11,398 nucleotides of DNA from Scybalocola_A sp900557175 (GTDB taxonomy: Bacteria; Bacillota; Clostridia; Lachnospirales; Lachnospiraceae). Position 1 is the stretch's first letter; every line of letters begins with the position of its first letter. The notes beneath the pieces were generated by a model. That model saw only the letters and a list, made by a program, of their open reading frames with translations, had not been told where the DNA came from and made no database searches. The position numbers were made by a program, and so were the translations under genes. Of this stretch, positions 7,632 through 11,398 are shown in pieces. The stretch lies in NCBI GenBank assembly GCA_937890745.1, contig CALADH010000055.1, positions 1-11,398 of the forward strand, in the 5' to 3' direction.

Positions 7632-8549
7632 TTATAAAAGCGCATTTAGCTTTTCCAAATCTTCGACTGTGCCAATATTCATACATACGGCCTTTCTGTC
7701 AATCCGTTTTAGGAAACCTGCCAGTGTTTTTCCCGGTCCGATTTCAATAAATGTATCAATACCATTTTCAAGCATCAGACGCACGCTTTGCTCCCAGCGG
7801 ACAGATGATGATACCTGACGCACAAGTAACTGTTTAATCTCGTTTTTATCACTGACATACTGCGCTGTCGTGTTGGCCACATAAGGAATTGACGAATCTT
7901 TAAAATCTGCTTCCGATAATGGTCCCACAAGCTTTTCGCCGGCGCCTTTAAGCATTGATGAATGAAAAGGCCCGCTGACATTTAAAGCCGCAACACGCTT
8001 TGCGCCCGCCGCCTTAAGCGCCTCAGACGCCGCCAAAACCGCCGCTTCCTCGCCGGAAATAACAATCTGTCCCGGACAATTATAGTTTGCAAGCTCTACA
8101 ATACCATTTGTACCGGCACAGATTTCTTCTACTTTTGCAAAATCAAGACCGAGTACCGCCGCCATTGCGCCGCCTGTCGGCACGGCCTCCTGCATAAAAA
8201 TACCTCTCTGACGGACAACCTTCATTGCATCTTCTTCTGAAAGCTTTCCTGCTGCAACTAAGGCTGCATACTCTCCGAGGCTTAAACCTGCCGTCACTTC
8301 CGGCACAAGACCTTTTTGTGTCACTGCCTTAAGCATCGCAAGCTCTGTCGTCAAAAGTGCAATCTGTGTATACTCTGTAATATTGAGCTTATCATTTTCT
8401 TCAAAACAAAGCTTTTTAATATCAAGCCCTGTGATCTCACCTGCTTTATCATAAACAGCACGGCTTGCGCTGTTATTTTCATAAAAATCTTTTCCCATGC
8501 CAAAGTACTGTGCCCCCTGGCCCGGAAATACAAATGCTATCCTGCTCAT
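7632..8549 (-). CDS. fabD: malonyl-CoA:ACP transacylase
   Basis: FabD moves the malonyl group from CoA to the phosphopantetheine of AcpP, supplying the extender unit. The 305-residue protein has the N-terminal FPGQGAQ (8-14), the nucleophile elbow GLSLG (S90), the malonyl-binding arginine in RQRG (R115), and the catalytic histidine in GPFHS (H196). The elbow reads GLSLG instead of GHSxG, a variant frequent in Firmicute FabD. ATG follows GAGGTGG by 7 bases. It is the first gene after the largest gap in the cluster (163 bases), which contains a FabT-like palindrome ending 18 bases before the ATG. Transcription from fabD onward is therefore probably controlled separately, possibly alongside read-through from fabK. 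Confidence 0.96.
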   Translation of the reverse strand: MSRIAFVFPGQGAQYFGMGKDFYENNSASRAVYDKAGEITGLDIKKLCFEENDKLNITEYTQIALLTTELAMLKAVTQKGLVPEVTAGLSLGEYAALVAAGKLSEEDAMKVVRQRGIFMQEAVPTGGAMAAVLGLDFAKVEEICAGTNGIVELANYNCPGQIVISGEEAAVLAASEALKAAGAKRVAALNVSGPFHSSMLKGAGEKLVGPLSEADFKDSSIPYVANTTAQYVSDKNEIKQLLVRQVSSSVRWEQSVRLMLENGIDTFIEIGPGKTLAGFLKRIDRKAVCMNIGTVEDLEKLNALL

Positions 8550-8567
8550 GTATATCCACCTCTGATT

Positions 8568-8590
8568 AATATTTTGAATATCAAAATATT
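8568..8590. promoter_or_regulatory. perfect palindrome, candidate FabT-type operator before fabD
   Basis: Arms AATATTTTGA and TCAAAATATT are exact reverse complements separated by ATA, giving a 23-base dyad. The inner core TTTGA-N3-TCAAA resembles operators of FabT, the MarR-family repressor of fatty acid synthesis genes in streptococci and enterococci. It lies 18 bases upstream of the fabD ATG and just downstream of a possible -10 (8604-8609), where a bound repressor would block transcription. The dyad is observed; the identity of the binding protein is inferred. There is no regulator gene in the window. Confidence 0.65.
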
Positions 8591-8603
8591 CTTCTAAAAA
8601 TAA

Positions 8604-8632
8604 AGTATAAGATATATGTAGCTATCCTATAC
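8604..8632 (-). promoter_or_regulatory. possible fabD promoter within an AT-rich dyad
   Basis: On the minus strand, TATACT (8604-8609) is a plausible -10, but the hexamer 17 bases upstream (GTATAG, 8627-8632) is a poor -35. The same bases form a dyad: GTATAGGATA and TATCTTATAC pair over 10 positions with one G-T wobble around an 8-base loop (8605-8632), followed by a T-rich stretch. It could therefore also act in RNA as a weak terminator or attenuator, or as an operator over the promoter. Sequence does not separate these readings. Confidence 0.35.
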
Positions 8633-8666
8633 CGGCTGTTTCATCAATCAAACATCCGATGAAATG

Positions 8667-8691
8667 CCCTGCCTGTCACTGACAGGCAGGG
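8667..8691 (-). terminator. perfect 11-bp hairpin after fabK, without a T-run
   Basis: CCCTGCCTGTC and GACAGGCAGGG are exact reverse complements around a 3-base loop, 22 bases after the fabK stop. The stem is strong and GC-rich, but the bases downstream on the minus strand (CATTTCATC) are not a U-tract, so full rho-independent termination is doubtful. A second small dyad (TTTCATC/GATGAAA, 8639-8664) follows. The likely role is partial termination or protection of the acpP-fabK messenger 3' end, so that acpP and fabK are made in excess of the downstream genes. Confidence 0.5.
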
Positions 8692-8712
8692 ACTGGATAT
8701 CTGATTACTGAA

Positions 8713-9657
8713 TTATTTTGAAAATTTTTTTAATCTGTCATTCAAAACAGCATCTGCTTCGCTGACAAGTTCTTCAACAATTTCTTTACATGTCTGCGGT
8801 TTTTTAATCAGTCCCGCAATCTGTCCGGCCATCATCGTACCTTCTTTGGCATCACCTTCAATGACCGCTTTTCTTAAGGAACCAACAGTTAGTCCCTCTA
8901 ATTCTTCAAAACCGGCGCCTGCCGCTTCCATCGCAAGATAGTGCTTTGTCATCTGATTTTTCAGAGAGCGCACAGGATGACCGCCGGAACGTCCCGTCAC
9001 GGCAGTATCAATATCTCTCGCTTTAAGCACCTTATCTTTATAATTTTGATGCACCTGTGTTTCCTCGGCAACTAAAAACCGTGTGCCGACCTGAACGCCA
9101 TCCGCGCCCAGCATCAATGCTGCAGCAACACCTCTGCCGTCGCCGATACCGCCTGCCGCAATGACAGGAATCGATACCGCATCAGCCACCTGAGGCACAA
9201 GACACATCGTCGTTGTCTCGCCGATATGTCCGCCGGATTCGCAGCCTTCAGCCACAACAGCATCCACGCCGCAGCGCTCCATACGCTTTGCAAGCGCAAC
9301 TGAAGCGACCACCGGTATTACTTTAACACCGGCAGCTTTCCACATCGCTACATACTTTTCAGGGCTTCCTGCACCCGTTGTCACAACCTTCACACCTGAC
9401 TCGGCAATCACTTTCGCAATCTCGTCCGCTTCAGGGTTCATCAGCATCAAATTGACACCAAACGGCTTGTCTGTCAGAGCTTTGCACTTTTCTATCTGCT
9501 CTTTTACAAAAGAAGCCGGTGCCGCACCCGCACCAATCAATCCAAGACCGCCGGCATTTGAAACAGCAGCAGCTAAATGATACTCTGCTACCCATGCCAT
9601 ACCGCCCTGGATCACCGGATGTTCAATATTAAGTAATTCAGTAATTCTGGTTTTCAT
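8713..9657 (-). CDS. fabK: enoyl-ACP reductase, FMN-dependent FabK type
   Basis: FabK carries out the last reduction of each elongation cycle, trans-2-enoyl-ACP to acyl-ACP, using FMN and NAD(P)H. The 314-residue TIM-barrel protein matches the FabK/nitronate monooxygenase superfamily: MKTRITELL start, IQGGMAWVAE (17-26), FGVNLML (66-72), the EGCESGGHIG loop (137-146), AAGGIGDG (167-174) and GADGVQVGTRF (184-194). Position between acpP and fabD supports FabK over nitronate monooxygenase. Known FabK enzymes are insensitive to triclosan, and no fabI is in the window. The frame opens upstream at a TTG, but that codon overlaps the GGAGG binding site; the ATG at 9657, 11 bases beyond it, is the sensible start. 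The gap from acpP is 27 bases. Confidence 0.95.
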   Translation of the reverse strand: MKTRITELLNIEHPVIQGGMAWVAEYHLAAAVSNAGGLGLIGAGAAPASFVKEQIEKCKALTDKPFGVNLMLMNPEADEIAKVIAESGVKVVTTGAGSPEKYVAMWKAAGVKVIPVVASVALAKRMERCGVDAVVAEGCESGGHIGETTTMCLVPQVADAVSIPVIAAGGIGDGRGVAAALMLGADGVQVGTRFLVAEETQVHQNYKDKVLKARDIDTAVTGRSGGHPVRSLKNQMTKHYLAMEAAGAGFEELEGLTVGSLRKAVIEGDAKEGTMMAGQIAGLIKKPQTCKEIVEELVSEADAVLNDRLKKFSK

Positions 9658-9684
9658 TATAATTGCAGCCTCCGTCAATGACGA

Positions 9685-9918
9685 TTAGTCATCAATCCCC
9701 TGAGACTTTAAGTAATCTACAACAGCACCTACAGTTGTAATCTTCTCAAGATCCTCTGTCGGAATCTCAATACCGTACTCCTCCTCAAGTGCCATCACTA
9801 ATTCAAATAAATCTAATGAATCTGCTCCGAGGTCATCCTTGAAGTTTGCCTCCATTGTTACTTCGCTGGCATCCACGTTTAACTGCTCAACAATAATCTC
9901 CTGAATCTTTTCAAACAT
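9685..9918 (-). CDS. acpP: acyl carrier protein
   Basis: AcpP carries growing acyl chains on a phosphopantetheine arm through the type II synthase. The 77-residue acidic protein has the modification motif GADSLD with S34 as the attachment serine, followed by the recognition helix LDLFELVMALEEEYGIEIP. Length is standard. ATG follows AAAGGAG by 8 bases. It is the first gene of the cluster, with its own promoter at 9996-10024 and a leader of about 70 bases. As the most heavily used component, it is expected to need the highest expression, which fits the strong ribosome binding site and first position. Confidence 0.97.
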   Translation of the reverse strand: MFEKIQEIIVEQLNVDASEVTMEANFKDDLGADSLDLFELVMALEEEYGIEIPTEDLEKITTVGAVVDYLKSQGIDD

Positions 9919-9950
9919 AATAAACTCTCCTTTAATATTACTTTTAAAAT

Positions 9951-9963
9951 TTTGTTTTTCAAA
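9951..9963. promoter_or_regulatory. weak FabT-like site in the acpP leader
   Basis: TTTG and CAAA flank five T residues (plus strand). Against the TTTGA-N3-TCAAA core of the palindrome before fabD this has one mismatch. It lies 33 bases before the acpP ATG, downstream of the proposed start of transcription, so binding could repress acpP-fabK less strongly than fabD onward. In AT-rich DNA such a match can occur by chance. Confidence 0.3.
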
Positions 9964-9995
9964 GTCAGAATCGGTACTTCGCCGACGCTTATCTT

Positions 9996-10024
9996 ATTTT
10001 ATATCATTCCTGTGAATTTGGCAA
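9996..10024 (-). promoter_or_regulatory. sigma-A-type promoter of acpP
   Basis: On the minus strand, TTGCCA (10019-10024) and TAAAAT (9996-10001) are separated by 17 bases. The overlapping TATAAA with an upstream TG gives an extended -10 alternative. Transcription would start near 9989, leaving a ~70-base leader with no obvious riboswitch. The 26-base tandem repeats begin directly upstream of the -35. Confidence 0.65.
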
Positions 10025-10091
10025 CTATTTTCTATACTCCCACATATATCCTGTTTTCTATACGCCCACATATATCCTGTTTTTTATACGC
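10025..10091. repeat. 26-base tandem repeat, 2.6 copies, upstream of acpP
   Basis: Read on the minus strand, two full 26-base units (10066-10091 and 10040-10065) differ at one position. Each contains GCGTATA, an A-rich stretch and ACAGGATATATGTGG. A third partial copy of 15 bases with two differences (10025-10039) runs up to the acpP -35. The near identity suggests recent duplication or selection. It may be a regulator-binding array, an A-tract upstream activating region, or part of a dispersed intergenic element. Confidence 0.85.
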
Positions 10092-10135
10092 GGGCGTATA
10101 GCCCGATGCAGACTGCGCTGCCCGCTGCGGGTCGT
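10085..10135. repeat. GC-rich cluster of small inverted repeats
   Basis: Overlapping dyads sit between the DUF554 gene and the tandem repeats: TATACG-CGGG-CGTATA (10085-10100), CGGGC-GTATA-GCCCG (10091-10105), which would compete with it, and CCCG-CTG-CGGG (10121-10131). None is followed by a U-run on the minus strand, so they are not clear terminators for the DUF554 gene. Their composition contrasts with the AT-rich promoter region beside them, suggesting an inserted repeat-type element or a structured 3' end. Confidence 0.5.
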
Positions 10136-10145
10136 ATGCATTTTA

Positions 10146-10817
10146 TCATCCCACAATAAAAAACCATACGATTGGCACAAGCAGCGCCGGCAGCATATTC
10201 ATTGTTTTACATTCTTTAATTTCCAGTATAGAAATTCCCGACGCCGCAATCAAAAAGCCGCCGACAATCGATATTTCTGTCATAAGTGCATCCGTCAGAA
10301 AGCCTGACAGAGCGCCCGCGCCGAAATAAATCGCCCCCTGCCATATAAAAAGCACCGGCGCAGCAAGTACAATACCGATACCATATGTCGAAGCAAGCAC
10401 CATTGATGTCACAAAATCCAATGCCGCATTCGTAAATAAAAATGTATGGTTGCCATTTAGCGCGCTTTCAATCGGTCCTAAAATCGAAAGTGTTCCGATA
10501 CAAAACAACAAAATTGCCGTCGATAAACCTTTTGAAAATTGTCCCGAACCGATTTTCCCTGCCAGTGCCTTAAAATGCCCGTCAATATTTAGCGCCGTTC
10601 CTAAAAAGCTTCCGATAGCAAGCGATATAATAAAAAGCACCGGATACTCACTTTTTGGCATATTCTGTACAATCGAATTGATGCCGATACCGGCAGCCGA
10701 CAGTCCCATTGCCGTAAAAAGCGCATCCTGATACTTTGGTTTAATCCCTTTTTTCGCTGCACTTCCGATAAGCGTGCCTGCTAAAATTGTTCCTGTATTT
10801 ACAATTGTTCCTATCAT
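10146..10817 (-). CDS. DUF554 family multi-pass membrane protein
   Basis: A 223-residue, strongly hydrophobic protein that I assign to the DUF554 (YdfK-like) family from its start MIGTIVNTGTILAGTLIGS, its glycine-rich helices and the conserved GPIESALNG region. About six to seven membrane-spanning stretches are visible. The biochemical function of the family is unknown. The frame opens at a GTG at 10835, but AAGGAG lies inside that extension 8 bases before the ATG at 10817, so 10817 is the start. A promoter (10863-10891) and a ~38-base leader precede it. It is co-directional with the fatty acid cluster but separated by 227 bases holding repeats and the acpP promoter, so it is probably a separate transcript. 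No terminator after it is obvious. Confidence 0.88.
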   Translation of the reverse strand: MIGTIVNTGTILAGTLIGSAAKKGIKPKYQDALFTAMGLSAAGIGINSIVQNMPKSEYPVLFIISLAIGSFLGTALNIDGHFKALAGKIGSGQFSKGLSTAILLFCIGTLSILGPIESALNGNHTFLFTNAALDFVTSMVLASTYGIGIVLAAPVLFIWQGAIYFGAGALSGFLTDALMTEISIVGGFLIAASGISILEIKECKTMNMLPALLVPIVWFFIVG

Positions 10818-10862
10818 AATAAAACTCCTTATCACATATCCTCACATTGACTGCTTCCATTT

Positions 10863-10891
10863 AGTTTATCACTTTAAAGCATTACCTTCAA
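10863..10891 (-). promoter_or_regulatory. promoter of the DUF554 gene
   Basis: On the minus strand, TTGAAG (10886-10891) and TAAACT (10863-10868) are 17 bases apart, and the -10 has a TG one base upstream (extended -10). Transcription would start near 10856, about 38 bases before the ATG. Confidence 0.6.
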
Positions 10892-10897
10892 GTTTTT

Positions 10898-10927
10898 CAG
10901 TATGATTTTATTATTTTAGGCATACTG
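10898..10927. promoter_or_regulatory. 7-bp inverted repeat between divergent promoters
   Basis: CAGTATG and CATACTG are exact reverse complements separated by 16 AT-rich bases. The dyad lies just upstream of the DUF554 -35 and ahead of the plus-strand promoter, so a protein bound there could affect both genes. It may be chance. Confidence 0.3.
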
Positions 10928-10938
10928 CAAAAAAGCTC

Positions 10939-10967
10939 TTTCTTTTTTTGAGCATATCGCTTATAAT
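10939..10967 (+). promoter_or_regulatory. promoter of the small acidic protein gene
   Basis: TATAAT (10962-10967) is a perfect -10. The hexamer 17 bases upstream (TTTCTT, 10939-10944) is a weak -35 within a T-rich stretch. Transcription would start near 10974, about 28 bases before the ATG at 11002. Confidence 0.55.
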
Positions 10968-11001
10968 AGATTTATATATCAAAGTTTGGAAGGTGACTAT
11001 A

Positions 11002-11289
11002 ATGAAGAAATTTTTAAGTGTGTTTGTTAAAACTGCAGCCGTGATTGCTTCAGTAGCCGGTATCGCTTATGTCGTTAAACAGGTTTTAGATAAAAAAGCC
11101 GAAGACGATTTATTCGACGATTTCGACGAAGATTTTGAAGATGACTTTGCCGAGGACGATGAAGAAGAAGCTGATACGAAAGAAGCTGCTGAATCCGAGA
11201 GAGGCTACGTAGATATCAACATTACTTCTCCTGAAAAAGAAGCTGCTGAGGAAACTGCTGAAGAAGCACCGGCACCAGCTGCTGAATAA
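11002..11289 (+). CDS. small membrane-anchored, highly acidic protein of unknown function
   Basis: A 95-residue protein I cannot name. It has a basic start (MKK), one hydrophobic stretch (~residues 4-26, interrupted by K10) that looks like an uncleaved membrane anchor or a poor signal peptide, and then a tail very rich in Asp and Glu: about 30 acidic residues in the whole protein, first as D/E/F repeats (33-56), later as Ala/Glu/Pro-rich sequence (79-95). The tail is probably disordered. The frame opens earlier at 10948, but that stretch covers the promoter; the ATG at 11002, with GGAAGGTG about 7 bases upstream, is the start. It stands alone on the plus strand, divergent from the DUF554 gene. 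The cation-binding or scaffold roles sometimes suggested for such tails cannot be shown here. Confidence 0.8.
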   Translation: MKKFLSVFVKTAAVIASVAGIAYVVKQVLDKKAEDDLFDDFDEDFEDDFAEDDEEEADTKEAAESERGYVDINITSPEKEAAEETAEEAPAPAAE

Positions 11290-11315
11290 AGATTATTAAC
11301 TAAAATTCCACAAAG

Positions 11316-11345
11316 GAGTGCGCTTTAAAAAGCAAGGCTGCACTC
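11316..11345 (+). terminator. hairpin after the small acidic gene, lacking a T-run
   Basis: GAGTGC (11316-11321) pairs with GCACTC (11340-11345), with a smaller GCTT/AAGC pairing inside. It lies 27 bases after the stop codon, the right place for a terminator, but no U-tract follows. The next bases begin the proposed insertion sequence end, so a U-tract could have been displaced by insertion. That is speculation. Confidence 0.3.
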
Positions 11346-11398
11346 GAGACCGTTTCAAGTTTTGTGTAAACTATAAAAACTGATATAAGATTTGTGAA
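11346..11398. mobile_element. possible terminal inverted repeat of an IS256-family element (partial)
   Basis: The stretch begins GAGACCGTTTCAAG and continues with TTTTGTGTAAAC. From memory, the IS256 inverted repeat starts GATAAAGTCC and carries TTGTGTAAA at the same offset (bases 17-25 from the tip); the two align without gaps at the GA tip, internal GT and TTGTGTAAA. If right, this is one tip of an insertion sequence whose transposase lies beyond the right edge. No transposase codons are visible in the window. Confidence 0.4.

Noticed and set aside
9658..9678. TTG start for fabK
   Set aside because: The TTG overlaps the GGAGG ribosome binding site itself; known FabK proteins begin at MKTRITELL.
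9919..9990. Riboswitch or FapR site in the acpP leader
   Set aside because: No FapR-type palindrome (TTAGTACC/GGTACTAA form) and no extended conserved structure; only a short TCGG/CCGA stem is visible.
10025..10091. CRISPR array
   Set aside because: The 26-base units are directly contiguous with no spacers and number fewer than three, so this is a simple tandem repeat.
10818..10835. GTG start for the DUF554 protein
   Set aside because: The AAGGAG site lies inside this extension, 8 bases before the ATG at 10817.

Overview
The window looks like a chromosomal segment of a Clostridia-class Firmicute, most likely Lachnospiraceae. The evidence is a moderate GC content, strong AGGAGG-type ribosome binding sites, a short AccA without the proteobacterial N-terminal extension, and a type II fatty acid synthase that uses FabK as enoyl reductase. 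Genus assignment is inference.

Region by region: bases 1-214 carry no gene and contain a minus-strand rho-independent terminator (161-190). From 9918 down to 215, eleven genes run on the minus strand: acpP, fabK, fabD, fabG, fabF, accB, fabZ, accC, accD, accA and a PHP-domain metallohydrolase. Apart from the acpP-fabK gap of 27 bases, the fabK-fabD gap of 163 bases and the accA-PHP gap of 39 bases, the genes are 2-15 bases apart. AccA/AccB/AccC/AccD make malonyl-CoA, FabD loads it on AcpP, and FabF, FabG, FabZ and FabK carry out elongation, reduction, dehydration and second reduction. No fabH and no fabT/fapR regulator gene lies in the window, so initiation and regulation must be encoded elsewhere.

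Regulation: acpP has a good sigma-A-type promoter (9996-10024). The fabK-fabD gap is the main regulatory region. It holds a perfect 11-bp GC-rich hairpin, an AT-rich dyad over a possible promoter, and a perfect 10-bp-arm palindrome with a TTTGA-N3-TCAAA core that resembles the FabT operator, placed just before fabD. A weaker version of the core (one mismatch) lies in the acpP leader. This suggests two separately controlled blocks, acpP-fabK and fabD through accA (perhaps including the PHP gene).

Upstream of acpP (10025-10091) is a 26-base tandem repeat (2.6 copies) beside GC-rich hairpins, then a DUF554 membrane protein gene on the minus strand with its own promoter. Divergent to it, on the plus strand, is a small membrane-anchored, very acidic protein of unknown function (11002-11289). 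The last ~53 bases resemble the terminal inverted repeat of an IS256-family insertion sequence, whose body would lie outside the window.
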